Origin: Aeromicrobium phoceense
Lineage (GTDB): Bacteria; Actinomycetota; Actinomycetes; Propionibacteriales; Nocardioidaceae
Assembly: GCF_013868155.1 (NCBI RefSeq)
Contig: NZ_JACEOG010000001.1
Location: 2,356,001-2,420,000, forward strand
Reading direction: 5' to 3'
DNA: 64,000 nt
In this document: one piece after another, positions 33,548-42,265 of the stretch
Layout of the letters: each line of letters starts with the position of its first letter
Position numbering within the stretch: the stretch's first letter is position 1
The notes under the pieces: generated by a model
Databases searched by the model: none
Told to the model about the DNA's origin: nothing
Seen by the model: only the letters and a program-made list of their open reading frames with translations
Translations under genes and position numbers: made by a program

Positions 33548-34360
33548 GTGGGAATCGAGTTCAAGCACGTCGGAAAGACCTACGCCGACGGCACCGTCGC
33601 CGTCGCGGACTTCTCCCATCACGTGCCCTCGCACGGCACGGTCGCGTTCGTCGGGTCGTCCGGCTCGGGCAAGACGACGCTGCTGCGCATGGTCAACCGG
33701 ATGGTCGATCCCAGCCGGGGCGCGGTCCTGATCGACGACGAGGACGTGCGTGAGCTCGACAAGGTCCGACTGCGTCGGCGGATCGGCTACGTCCCACAGG
33801 CCGGCGGGCTGCTCCCCCACCGCACCGTGGTCGACAACGTCGCCACCGTGCCGGTCCTGAACGGCATGTCGCGGCGTGCCGCCCGTTCCGACGCTGCGGA
33901 GCTGCTGGCGCTGGTCGGCCTCGATCAGTCCCTGGCGCAGCGCTACCCCGCCCAGCTCTCCGGTGGTCAGCAGCAGCGCGTCGCCGTCGCCCGCGCACTG
34001 GCGTCCGACCCCAACATCCTGCTCATGGACGAGCCCTTCGGCGCGGTCGACCCGATCGTGCGACGCGACCTGCAGGACCAGATGCTCCGGATCCAGGCCG
34101 AGCTGGCCAAGACGATCGTGATCGTCACCCACGACATCGACGAGGCGTTCAGGCTCGCCGACGACGTCGTGGTGCTGCGGGCCGGCGGCGTCGTCGCTCA
34201 GGCCGGCTCGCCACAGAGCATTCTCGCCTCCCCGGCCGATGACTTCGTCCGCGACTTCGTGGGCGCGGACCGGCCCGGCCGCAACCTGCGCACGGTCGAC
34301 GTCGACGGCCGACGACTCGTCGTCGATGGTGAGGGCCGTCCCGTGGGTGTCCTGCGATGA
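33548..34360 (+). CDS. Osmoprotectant (glycine betaine/choline-type) ABC transporter ATPase
   Basis: ATPase of 270 residues of the OpuCA/ProV group: Walker A GSSGSGKTT, signature LSGGQQQRVAVARAL, Walker B ILLMDEPFGAVDP. It lacks the tandem CBS domains of full-length OpuCA. The GTG at 33548 has GGGGGAAG upstream; an ATG at 33512 is an alternative. It heads a four-gene operon of ATPase, two permeases and a binding protein, all overlapping or nearly so. Confidence 0.9.
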   Translation: MGIEFKHVGKTYADGTVAVADFSHHVPSHGTVAFVGSSGSGKTTLLRMVNRMVDPSRGAVLIDDEDVRELDKVRLRRRIGYVPQAGGLLPHRTVVDNVATVPVLNGMSRRAARSDAAELLALVGLDQSLAQRYPAQLSGGQQQRVAVARALASDPNILLMDEPFGAVDPIVRRDLQDQMLRIQAELAKTIVIVTHDIDEAFRLADDVVVLRAGGVVAQAGSPQSILASPADDFVRDFVGADRPGRNLRTVDVDGRRLVVDGEGRPVGVLR

Positions 34361-35025
34361 CCTGGCTGCAGAACAACTGGTCCTGGGTGGTGGAACTGAC
34401 GCTCCAGCACCTGGCGCTCGCGGTCCCGGCGATCGTGGCGAGCGTGGCGCTCGCGGTCCCCTTGGGCCGGCTGGCGCACCGCCGACCTCGACTGCGACAG
34501 TCCGTGCTGGGCCTAGCCAGCGTCCTTTACGCGATTCCCGCCCTGCCCCTGCTGATCGTGATACCGGTGGTCTTCGGGATTCCGCTGAGATCGCCGCTCA
34601 CGCTGGTCATCGCCCTGACGCTCTACGGGACCGCCCTCCTGGTCGGAACGGCCACGGACGCCTTCGTCGCGGTGGACGAGGGCGTGCGCGAATCCGCCAG
34701 GGCCATGGGCTACAGCCGGCGTGCCATGTTCTGGCGGGTCGACCTCCCACTGTCCGTACCTGTGCTGCTATCCGGCATCCGGGTGGTGACCGTGAGCACC
34801 GTCAGTCTCGTGACCATCGGCGCCCTCGTCGGAATCTCCAGTCTCGGCACGCTCCTGACCGACGGATTCCAGCGCGGCATCACCAGCGAGGTCGTCACCG
34901 GCGTCGTGGTGACGATGGCTCTGGCTCTCCTGCTCGACGGGACACTTCTGGCGGTCGGCCGTGCCCTCACGCCGTGGCAGGGCCGCCGCCGATCCCACAC
35001 CGTCACGGAGGAGGTGGCGCTGTGA
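34357..35025 (+). CDS. Osmoprotectant ABC transporter permease, OpuCB type
   Basis: Permease of 222 residues with about six transmembrane segments. The coupling loop carries the EAA-type motif GVRESARAMGYSRRAMFWRV. The start overlaps the ATPase stop (ATGA). Two different permeases in one operon indicate a heterodimeric OpuC/OsmU-type importer. Confidence 0.9.
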   Translation: MTWLQNNWSWVVELTLQHLALAVPAIVASVALAVPLGRLAHRRPRLRQSVLGLASVLYAIPALPLLIVIPVVFGIPLRSPLTLVIALTLYGTALLVGTATDAFVAVDEGVRESARAMGYSRRAMFWRVDLPLSVPVLLSGIRVVTVSTVSLVTIGALVGISSLGTLLTDGFQRGITSEVVTGVVVTMALALLLDGTLLAVGRALTPWQGRRRSHTVTEEVAL

Positions 35026-35708
35026 ACATCCTCCTCGACGCACTCGCCTGGATCTTCGACCCGTCGAGCTGGACCGGATCGAACGGTGTCGGCGTCCGGC
35101 TGGCCCAGCACCTCGCGGTGACCGTGGCCGCTGTCCTGATCGCTGCCGTCCCGGCAGTTCCGCTCGGCGTGCTCGTCGGCCACACGCGCCGCGGGCGCGG
35201 GGCCGTGACCGCACTGGCCGGTGCGGTCCGAGCCGTGCCGACACTGGGGCTGCTGACCCTCCTCGCCCTGCTGATGGGGGTCGGTGTCGGCGCGCCGCTG
35301 CTCGCGCTCGTCGCCCTCGCCGTGCCTTCGCTGCTTGCCGGCGCCTACGCCGGGATCGAGGCCGCCGATCCGGTCGCGGTCGACGCCGCCCGCGCCATGG
35401 GCATGAGCGAGTGGCAGATCGTCCGAGACGTCGAGCTCCCCCTCGGGGCCGGCGTGCTCATGGGAGGAGTGCGCGCCGCGACACTGCAGGTCGTCGCGAC
35501 CGCGACGCTCGCCGCGTACACCTCCGACACGGGACTGGGCCGGTACCTGTTCACCGGTCTCAAGTCGCGCGACTACCCGCAGATGCTCGCGGGAGCCCTC
35601 CTCGTGGCGGCACTTGCGCTCCTGCTCGACCGACTCCTGGCCACGCTCCAGCAACGCATGACTCTCCTTGCCCACCGCCCCGCCGTTGACGCCCGTCCGG
35701 GCGCCTGA
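35022..35708 (+). CDS. Osmoprotectant ABC transporter permease, OpuCD type
   Basis: Permease of 228 residues with about six transmembrane segments and the EAA motif VDAARAMGMSEWQIVRDVELP. The GTG at 35022 overlaps the previous stop (GTGA). A longer upstream frame exists but would run through the first permease and is rejected. Partner of the preceding permease. Confidence 0.9.
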   Translation: MNILLDALAWIFDPSSWTGSNGVGVRLAQHLAVTVAAVLIAAVPAVPLGVLVGHTRRGRGAVTALAGAVRAVPTLGLLTLLALLMGVGVGAPLLALVALAVPSLLAGAYAGIEAADPVAVDAARAMGMSEWQIVRDVELPLGAGVLMGGVRAATLQVVATATLAAYTSDTGLGRYLFTGLKSRDYPQMLAGALLVAALALLLDRLLATLQQRMTLLAHRPAVDARPGA

Positions 35709-35721
35709 CCGAAAGAAGACC

Positions 35722-36627
35722 ATGAACTCCACTCGCTTGAACCTCGGCCTCGCCACGGGCCTGGCTGCCCTCCTCACCGTGAGTGCGTGCGGCGGATCGG
35801 ATCCGCTCGCGAACGACGGAGGCAGCTCCGACACCATCGTCGTCGGCTCCCAGGACTACTACTCGAACGAGATCGTCGCTGAGATCTATGCCCAGGCGCT
35901 GGAGGCCGAGGGCCTCGACGTCGATCGGCAGTTCCGCATCGGTCAGCGTGAGGCCTACGTCCCCGAGCTCGAGTCCGGGAGCATCGACCTGTTCCCGGAG
36001 TACTCCGGTCCGCTCCTGCAGTACTGGGAGTCAAAGACCCCGGCGCGGCTGAGCGACGACGTCTACGCGGCGTTGCAGAAGGCCACGCCTGACGGCCTGC
36101 GCGCCCTGGAGCAGTCGCCGGCAACGGACCAGGACTCCTATGTCGTCACCCGCGAGTTCGCCGAGAAGTGGGACCTGAGCACGATCGCCGATCTGGCGAA
36201 GGTCACCGATCCGCTCACCCTGGGTGGCAACTCCGAGGGCGAGAGCCGTCCGAACGGGCCGAAGGGATTGAAGTCCGCCTACGGCGTCTCCGTGGACTTC
36301 ACCCCGATCGAGGACGGTGGAGGCCCCCTCACCGTCAAGGCTCTCGCGGACGACGACATCCAGCTCGCGATCCTCTACACCGCCGATCCGTCGATCCGCG
36401 AGAACGACCTGGTGACCCTCGAGGACACCAAGGGCTTGTTCCTGGCATCGCACGTCGTCCCGATCGCCAGCGACGACGTGGACAAGGACGCCGCGGCCGT
36501 CATCGACAAGATCAGCGCTGCCATGAGCGCCGACGATCTCGTGCGACTCAATCAGCTGAGCGTCGAGGAAGAGCGCCCCGCCAAGTCGATCGCGGCCGAC
36601 TGGCTCGAGGCCGAAGACCTCGCCTGA
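35722..36627 (+). CDS. Osmoprotectant ABC transporter substrate-binding lipoprotein
   Basis: Protein of 301 residues with a lipoprotein signal (LLTVSACGGSD; lipidated Cys near 23). The mature domain is OpuAC/OsmF-like, starting IVVGSQDYYSNEIVAEIYAQ and including FPEYSGPLLQY. It captures quaternary-amine osmolytes outside the membrane. It is the last gene of the operon, 13 bp after the second permease. Confidence 0.9.
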   Translation: MNSTRLNLGLATGLAALLTVSACGGSDPLANDGGSSDTIVVGSQDYYSNEIVAEIYAQALEAEGLDVDRQFRIGQREAYVPELESGSIDLFPEYSGPLLQYWESKTPARLSDDVYAALQKATPDGLRALEQSPATDQDSYVVTREFAEKWDLSTIADLAKVTDPLTLGGNSEGESRPNGPKGLKSAYGVSVDFTPIEDGGGPLTVKALADDDIQLAILYTADPSIRENDLVTLEDTKGLFLASHVVPIASDDVDKDAAAVIDKISAAMSADDLVRLNQLSVEEERPAKSIAADWLEAEDLA

Positions 36628-36691
36628 CCCCTCCCCCAGCTTCCCGGCCGCAACGGCTCGGGCAGACCGACAACACCACCAGGAGCAAACC

Positions 36692-36988
36692 ATGATCACT
36701 CACGTCTGGAGCATGACCTTCACCGACGCGTCCACCCCCGAGCAGCGCGAGGCACTCGTCGCGGCGATGGCCGACCTGCCGAACCAGATCGACGGCGTCG
36801 CCTCGTTCCGGTCGGGACAGGACCTGGGGCTCAACCCCGGGAACGCCGAGGTCGGCATCGTCGCGGAGTTCGCGGACGAGCAGGCGTGGCGCTCCTACCT
36901 CGAGGCCCCCGCACACGTCGCGTTCGTGGATGACCACGTGACCCCACTGTGCGCGTCCTGGGGTGCGTTCCAGCTGCACACCGCCTGA
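36692..36988 (+). CDS. Dabb (stress-responsive A/B barrel) domain protein
   Basis: Protein of 98 residues, the full length of the Dabb ferredoxin-like barrel: ITHVWSMTFTD at the N-terminus, LPNQIDGVASFRSGQDLGL in the middle and VAFVDDHVTPLCASW near the end. Such dimers include monooxygenases, cyclases and stress proteins. AGGAG lies 6 nt before the ATG. It follows the transporter operon by 64 bp. No substrate can be assigned. Confidence 0.85.
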   Translation: MITHVWSMTFTDASTPEQREALVAAMADLPNQIDGVASFRSGQDLGLNPGNAEVGIVAEFADEQAWRSYLEAPAHVAFVDDHVTPLCASWGAFQLHTA

Positions 36989-36999
36989 CCGGCTCGGAA

Positions 37000-37032
37000 G
37001 GTGCGCCTCGGCGAGTGTCGCCGGGGTGCACC
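37000..37032. terminator. Bidirectional hairpin terminator
   Basis: GGTGCGCCTCGGCG and its imperfect complement CGCCGGGGTGCACC fold around a short loop between convergent genes ending at 36988 and 37037. Confidence 0.6.
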
Positions 37033-37036
37033 ATCC

Positions 37037-37879
37037 TCACCACGAGAAGAATCCGCGCCCTGACTTGCGGCCGAGCTCACCGGCAGCCACCTTGTCGCGG
37101 AGGATCTGCGGAGGCGTGAACCGCTCCCCCACCTCGGCAGCGAGGTGCTCGGCGATCGCGAGACGGACATCCAGTCCGACGATGTCCGTGGTCCGGAGTG
37201 GACCGACAGGATGGCGATAGCCCAGGGTCATCGCCGTGTCGATGTCACCGGCGGAGGCCACACCCTCCTCGAGCATCCGGATCGCCTCCAGGGCAATGGC
37301 GACGCCGAGTCGAGACGACGCGAACCCGGGCGTGTCCGAGACAGTGATCGCCGTCTTCCCGAGAGCGCTCACCCAGGTCTCGGCGGCGGCGACGAGGTTG
37401 CAGTCGGTCTTCGCACCCACGACGATCTCCACGAGGTCGCTTGCGGGGACGGGATTGAAGAAGTGCAGGCCGATGAGCCGGTTCGGCGCGCCGAGCGCCG
37501 CCCCGATCGCATCGACCGAGAGGCTCGACGTGTTCGTCGCGAGCCAGGCGGCTGGGGCGACCTCCGCGACTGATCGAAGGACCCGCTGCTTGAGCGCCAC
37601 GTCCTCGGGAACCGCCTCGACCACGAGCTCAGCGGCCTCGAGGTCACTTGCGTCGACGGTGGTGCTGAGCCTGGCGCGGACGTCTGCAGCCGGCGCGGAC
37701 AGCACGCCGCGCTCCTGCGCCTTCTCCAGCGACGCAGCCACCCGTTCCTTCGCGGCATCCGCGGCGCCCGAATTCGCCTCGACGACGATCACGCGGGCGC
37801 CGGCGAGCAGGAAGGCGTGTGCGATGCCGGCACCCATCCGTCCACCGCCGTAGACGCCGACTGTGGTGGGGACGCTCAT
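37037..37879 (-). CDS. 3-hydroxyacyl-CoA dehydrogenase
   Basis: Dehydrogenase of 280 residues, the monofunctional size. The NAD site is VGVYGGGRMGAGIAHAFLLAG, and the catalytic region GLHFFNPVPASDLVEIV contains His and the following Asn. The C-terminal dimerisation domain includes GYRHPVGPLRTTDIVGLD. It oxidises 3-hydroxyacyl-CoA (or 3-hydroxybutyryl/3-hydroxyadipyl-CoA) in beta-oxidation. It overlaps the enoyl-CoA hydratase gene by 4 bp and is the last gene of a five-gene operon read leftward from 42178. Confidence 0.93.
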   Translation of the reverse strand: MSVPTTVGVYGGGRMGAGIAHAFLLAGARVIVVEANSGAADAAKERVAASLEKAQERGVLSAPAADVRARLSTTVDASDLEAAELVVEAVPEDVALKQRVLRSVAEVAPAAWLATNTSSLSVDAIGAALGAPNRLIGLHFFNPVPASDLVEIVVGAKTDCNLVAAAETWVSALGKTAITVSDTPGFASSRLGVAIALEAIRMLEEGVASAGDIDTAMTLGYRHPVGPLRTTDIVGLDVRLAIAEHLAAEVGERFTPPQILRDKVAAGELGRKSGRGFFSW

Positions 37880-38616
37880 GATGTCTTCTTCCTCTCGAGG
37901 AACGCGGTCATCCGCTCGAACTTCTCGTCGGTCTCAAACAGCACGGCCTGGGCGACGTCGTCGACGAACGGGTGCGCCTCGCGGGGCGAGTGGAACACCG
38001 CCTTCGTCAACCGGACAGCCAACGGGACCTGCCGGGTGATCCGGTCGGCCCAGCGGTGCCCTGCCGGCACCAGCTCGTCACGTTCCACCACCTCGTTGAG
38101 CAGACCCGCACGACGCGCCTCGTCCGCGTCGAGGACACGGCCGGCGAGCAGGATCTCCTTCGCGACGGGCTCGGCCACGATCTCGCGCAACCGCCACGTG
38201 CCGCCGGCGGAGGCGATGATGCCGAGGCCGGGCTCCGGGTTGCCGAATCGGGCCGACGTCGTCCCGATGCGGAAGTCGCAGGCATAGGCGAGCTCCGCGC
38301 CTCCACCCAGTGCGTAGCCGTCGACGAGCGCGATCGTCGGCATGGGCAGCCGCTGCAGGCGGCTGAAGGCGCGCGAGTTGATGCCGCGCAGGGCGTCGTC
38401 GCGGCGCCGCTCGCGCATCTGGTTGATGTCGGCCCCGGCGGCGAAGATCCCACCGGCGCCGGTGAGGAGCAGCACCTTCGGGTCGCTCTCGAGGCAGGCG
38501 CAGAGCTCATGGAGCTCCTCCGACGTCTGCAGGTCGATGGCGTTGCGGACCTCGGGTCGGTTCAGGGTCGCCACGACCCGGTCGGCGTGATGCTCGACGG
38601 CGATCGCCGCGCTCAC
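37876..38616 (-). CDS. Enoyl-CoA hydratase/isomerase
   Basis: Crotonase-fold protein of 246 residues. The oxyanion-hole segments FAAGADINQM and YALGGGAELAYACDFRIG are present. The catalytic Glu positions seem to be in FGNPEPGLGIIASAGGT, close to the hydratase pattern. The GTG at 38616 overlaps the thiolase stop (GTGA), and the long upstream open frame is antisense noise. It hydrates trans-2-enoyl-CoA in the same pathway as its neighbours. Confidence 0.92.
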   Translation of the reverse strand: MSAAIAVEHHADRVVATLNRPEVRNAIDLQTSEELHELCACLESDPKVLLLTGAGGIFAAGADINQMRERRRDDALRGINSRAFSRLQRLPMPTIALVDGYALGGGAELAYACDFRIGTTSARFGNPEPGLGIIASAGGTWRLREIVAEPVAKEILLAGRVLDADEARRAGLLNEVVERDELVPAGHRWADRITRQVPLAVRLTKAVFHSPREAHPFVDDVAQAVLFETDEKFERMTAFLERKKTS

Positions 38617-39776
38617 GGCCGCTCCAGCAGGATGGCGACGCCCTGTCCGACGCCCACGCACATGGTGGCCAGGCCTCGCCGCCCGCCGGTGCGCTGGAGG
38701 CGTCCGAGCAGAGTCGTGACGATGCGCGCTCCGGAGGCGCCGAGGGGGTGGCCCAGCGCAATGGCGCCACCGTCGGCGTTGACGATCTCGGGGTCGAGGT
38801 CCAGGTCGCGGATGCACGCGATGGACTGTGAGGCGAAGGCCTCGTTGAGCTCGACCGCGTCGAGGTCGTCGATGGTCCAACCGGCTCGGTCCAGAGCCTT
38901 GCGGGTGGCCGGCACGGGACCGATCCCCATGATCTCCGGCGGGACGCCGGCGTTGGCGACGGCCGCGATCCGCGCCAGCGGAGTGATGCCGTGGCGCTCG
39001 ACGTATGCCTCGCTGGCCACGACGACGCCGGCCGCACCGTCGTTGAGCGAGCTGGAGTTGCCGGCCGTGACCAGACCTCCGGGTCCGTGTAGGGGGCGCA
39101 GTGCGGAGAGTCGTTCGAGCGTGGTGTCCGGGCGCGGGCCCTCGTCCAGGTCGACGCCGTCCACGGCCACGATCTCGTCGGCGAAGTGACCCGCCTTGAT
39201 GGCGGCGACCGAACGCTCGTGGGAACGCAGCGCGAACTCGTCGAGCTCCGCTCGTTCGAGACCCCATTGCTCGGCCACCCTCTCGGCCGTCTGAGGCATC
39301 GACGATGTCGTCTCAGCGCTGAAGCGTGGGTTCGGGAACCGCCAGCCGATCGCCGTGTCGAACGTCGCCCCCGGCCCGCCCCAGGCCTTCTGCGGCTTCT
39401 CCATGACCCATGGGGCCCGCGTCATCGACTCCACGCCGCCAGCGATCACGAGGTCGGCGTCCCGAGCGGCCACGGCCTGTCGGGCGGTGCCGATCGCGGA
39501 GAGGCTCGAGGCGCACAGGCGGTTCACCGTCAGGCCCGGCACGGTGTCCGGCAGCCCGGCGAGCAGCAGGGCCATCCGTGCCACGTTGCGGTTGTCCTCC
39601 CCCGCCTGATTCACCGCGCCCAGGATGACCTCGTCGACCTGCTCGGGGTCGAGGGAGGCCCGCTTGACGAGTTCGGCGATGACCGTGGCGGCCAGGTCGT
39701 CCGGGCGGATGCGCGCGAGGGTTCCGCCGTACCGTCCGATCGGCGTCCGAGCGGCCGCGATGATGAATGACTGCAT
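38613..39776 (-). CDS. Acetyl-CoA acyltransferase (thiolase)
   Basis: Thiolase of 387 residues. The nucleophilic Cys is in NRLCASSLSAIGTARQAV (~88), the His is in IALGHPLGASGAR, and the second Cys is in ATMCVGVGQGVAILLE. It cleaves 3-ketoacyl-CoA to acetyl-CoA and a shortened acyl-CoA (for 3-oxoadipyl-CoA, succinyl-CoA). It sits between the CoA-transferase and enoyl-CoA hydratase genes in the operon. Confidence 0.95.
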   Translation of the reverse strand: MQSFIIAAARTPIGRYGGTLARIRPDDLAATVIAELVKRASLDPEQVDEVILGAVNQAGEDNRNVARMALLLAGLPDTVPGLTVNRLCASSLSAIGTARQAVAARDADLVIAGGVESMTRAPWVMEKPQKAWGGPGATFDTAIGWRFPNPRFSAETTSSMPQTAERVAEQWGLERAELDEFALRSHERSVAAIKAGHFADEIVAVDGVDLDEGPRPDTTLERLSALRPLHGPGGLVTAGNSSSLNDGAAGVVVASEAYVERHGITPLARIAAVANAGVPPEIMGIGPVPATRKALDRAGWTIDDLDAVELNEAFASQSIACIRDLDLDPEIVNADGGAIALGHPLGASGARIVTTLLGRLQRTGGRRGLATMCVGVGQGVAILLERP

Positions 39777-39788
39777 GAAGAACCTTCC

Positions 39789-41003
39789 TTAGGAGCTGGT
39801 CAGCGCGGGGAGGCGCGGATCCGATGTGACGATCTCGTGCTTCACGAGCTCGTCGATCTGCTGGTCGCGAAGTCCGAGGCCCTGGAGCACGGTCCGCGTG
39901 TGCTCACCGAGAGCAGGGACGGCCCCCATCGCCGCCTCGACGTCACTGAACGTCGCGGGCGGCAGGAGCGCCGGAACGACGCTGTGCTCGGTCGCGACCT
40001 CGCGCCAGCGTCCGCGCGCCCGCAGTTGCGGGTGGGACACCACGTCGGACATCTGCTTCACCTGTGCCGCAGGCACGCCTGCAGCCTCCAGGCTCGTGAT
40101 GAGGTCGTCGGTCGCCCAGCGCCGGGTGTGGGACGCGACGGCAGCATCGCATGCGGCTCGATGAGCCACCCGGTCGACGTTCGTCACGAAACGTGGGTCG
40201 TCCGCGAGCTCGGGCGCGTCCAGCACGTCACGGACCAGACTCCGCCAGCCGCGGTCGTTCTGCACCCCGATGAGGACCTCACCGTCCCGCGTCGGGAAGG
40301 CGTCGTAGGGAGCGATGGACGTGTGGCCCAGTCCCATCCGCGGCGGCGCCGACTCGGTGAACATCTGTGTGTAGAGCGCGTGCCCGAGCCACTCGACGGT
40401 CGCCTCCAGCATCGACACCTCGATGCTGGCTCCCTCACCGAACCGCCACCGCCGCAGGAGCGCGGCAAGGACGGCTTGGGCGCAGTACAGCCCGGAGGCG
40501 ATGTCCGCGGTGGGGATGCCGGTCTTCACGGCGGTCTCAGGAGTGCCCGTGATGGAGATCAGCCCCGCCTCGGCCTGGATGAGCATGTCGTACGCCTTGC
40601 GCTGCTCGTGCGGGCCTCCGGTGCCGAATCCCGACAGGTCGACAGTGATCAGCTCGGGGTGGTTCGAGCGCAGCTCGTCGGTACCCAGGCCCAGTCGCTT
40701 CGCGGCGCCCGGGGCGAGGTTCTGCACGAACACGTCGGCGCTGTCGACGAGACGACGGACGATGTCGCGGCCCTCGGCCGTCTTGAGGTCGACGGCGACG
40801 GACTCCTTGCCGCGGTTGAGCCAGACGAAGTGCGCCCCGGTGCCGTCCACCACGTGGTCGTAGCCACGGCTCAGATCGCCACCGTCGCGGCGTTCGACCT
40901 TGATCACACGGGCACCCAGGTCGGCGAGCTGACGCGTCGCCAACGGAGCCGCGACCGCCTGCTCGACCGCCACGACCGTGACGCCCTCCAGAGGCAACCT
41001 CAT
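39789..41003 (-). CDS. CaiB/BaiF-family (class III) CoA-transferase
   Basis: Protein of 404 residues, the typical length. LEGVTVVAVEQAVAAPLATR at the N-terminus and LADLGARVIKVERRDGGD are family hallmarks; the catalytic Asp is in DMLIQAEAGLIS (~165). It transfers CoA from a donor such as succinyl-CoA to a free acid, activating the substrate for beta-oxidation. The ATG at 41003 overlaps the acyl-CoA dehydrogenase stop (ATGA). Longer upstream frames are noise. Confidence 0.92.
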   Translation of the reverse strand: MRLPLEGVTVVAVEQAVAAPLATRQLADLGARVIKVERRDGGDLSRGYDHVVDGTGAHFVWLNRGKESVAVDLKTAEGRDIVRRLVDSADVFVQNLAPGAAKRLGLGTDELRSNHPELITVDLSGFGTGGPHEQRKAYDMLIQAEAGLISITGTPETAVKTGIPTADIASGLYCAQAVLAALLRRWRFGEGASIEVSMLEATVEWLGHALYTQMFTESAPPRMGLGHTSIAPYDAFPTRDGEVLIGVQNDRGWRSLVRDVLDAPELADDPRFVTNVDRVAHRAACDAAVASHTRRWATDDLITSLEAAGVPAAQVKQMSDVVSHPQLRARGRWREVATEHSVVPALLPPATFSDVEAAMGAVPALGEHTRTVLQGLGLRDQQIDELVKHEIVTSDPRLPALTSS

Positions 41004-42178
41004 GACAGGTCTCGCTTCGCCTGACGGACCAGTCCGCCGCCGACGATCAGGCGCTGGATCTCGCTCGTCCCCTCGTAGAGACGCAGGAGTCGGACGTCGC
41101 GGTAGATCCGCTCGACCGCGACCTCGCGCATGTAGCCCGATCCGCCGTGCACCTGGACGGCGAGGTCGGCGACCCGGCCCACCATCTCGGTGCAGAACAG
41201 TTTCGCCGCCGAGGGCGAGATCCGCCGGTCCTCCCCCGTCACCCAGGCCAGCGCGGTCTGGCGCACGAGAGCACGACCGGCGAGCACGCCCGTCTGCTGA
41301 TCCGCGATCATCGCCTGGACCAGCTGGAAGTCGCCGATGCACTCGCCTCCCTGCGTCGCTGTCGCCGCGTAGGCCAGCGACTCGTCCAATGCACGCTGCG
41401 CCGTACCGACCGACAAGGCGGCGATGTGCACGCGGCCTCGCGCCAGTGACGTCATGGCGGCCTTGTAGCCCACGTCGCCGGCACCGCCGACGAGCGCGTC
41501 GGCACCGACTTTCACGCCCGTGAAGCTGACGTCGGCCGTCCGCGAACCCTCCTGGCCCATCTTCGCGTCCTTCGCTCCGACCTCGATGCCCGCAGCATCG
41601 GCGGGGACCAGGAAGACCGAGATGCCCGGGGACACGTCGCTGGCCGGCGCCGTTCGTGCGAAGACGACGAACAGGTCCGCGTCCGTCGCATTCGTGATGA
41701 AGCACTTCGCGCCATCGATGACCCACGCGTCGCCATCCGGTCGAGCCGTGGTGCGCAGGCCCGCCGGGTTCGATCCGGCGCCCGGCTCGGTGAGAGCAAA
41801 CGACGCGACGACCTCACCGGAAGCCATCGCCGGAAGCCACCGCGCCTTCTGCTCGTCGGTGCCGAAGTTGACGAGCACCTGGCCCGCGATCCCGTTGTTC
41901 GTCCCGAACATCGAGCGCAGCGACAAGGACGTGTAGCCCAGCTCCATCGCCAGCTCGACGTCCTGCACGAGGTCCAGACCGAGACCGCCCCACTCCTGGG
42001 GAATGGCATAGCCGAACAGTCCCATCTCGGCGGCGCGCCTCCTGAGATCCTCGGGGATGGCGTCCGTGGCCATGATCTCGAGCTCACGCGGCATGACGTG
42101 GTGCTTGACGAAGTCGCCGACCTGCTTCAGGACGTCGGCGAAGACGTCGCTGGGAACGTCGGGGTTTCCGGAGTACAT
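41000..42178 (-). CDS. Acyl-CoA dehydrogenase
   Basis: FAD enzyme of 392 residues. The family signature FALTEPGAGSNPAGLRTTA (~125-145) and the C-terminal QVHGGSGYMREVAVERIYRDVR (catalytic-base region, then flavin contacts) are present; YEGTSEIQRLIV closes it. It introduces the 2,3-double bond of acyl-CoA and heads the operon. The start at 42178 faces the LysR gene across 87 bp, so LysR regulation is likely. Chain-length specificity is not evident; a dicarboxylyl-CoA is possible. Confidence 0.95.
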   Translation of the reverse strand: MYSGNPDVPSDVFADVLKQVGDFVKHHVMPRELEIMATDAIPEDLRRRAAEMGLFGYAIPQEWGGLGLDLVQDVELAMELGYTSLSLRSMFGTNNGIAGQVLVNFGTDEQKARWLPAMASGEVVASFALTEPGAGSNPAGLRTTARPDGDAWVIDGAKCFITNATDADLFVVFARTAPASDVSPGISVFLVPADAAGIEVGAKDAKMGQEGSRTADVSFTGVKVGADALVGGAGDVGYKAAMTSLARGRVHIAALSVGTAQRALDESLAYAATATQGGECIGDFQLVQAMIADQQTGVLAGRALVRQTALAWVTGEDRRISPSAAKLFCTEMVGRVADLAVQVHGGSGYMREVAVERIYRDVRLLRLYEGTSEIQRLIVGGGLVRQAKRDLS

Positions 42179-42265
42179 GTCTCCACGATCACCCGAACAT
42201 TTGGTTCAGTCCAATACTTAATCGTCTACTCTGTGATACCTGGACAAGAATAGATCGGAGGGATC
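42179..42265. promoter_or_regulatory. Divergent promoter region, acyl-CoA dehydrogenase operon / LysR gene
   Basis: This is the most AT-rich stretch nearby. TTGG-N6-CCAA (42201-42214) and an ATACTTAAT-type segment are candidate LysR contacts (T-N11-A type). No unambiguous -35/-10 pair can be assigned. Confidence 0.4.

Noticed and set aside
39789-41726. 645-codon frame as a fused CoA-transferase
   Set aside because: The first 240 codons are the wrong frame of the acyl-CoA dehydrogenase; the true start is the ATG at 41003 with the family N-terminus and ATGA overlap.
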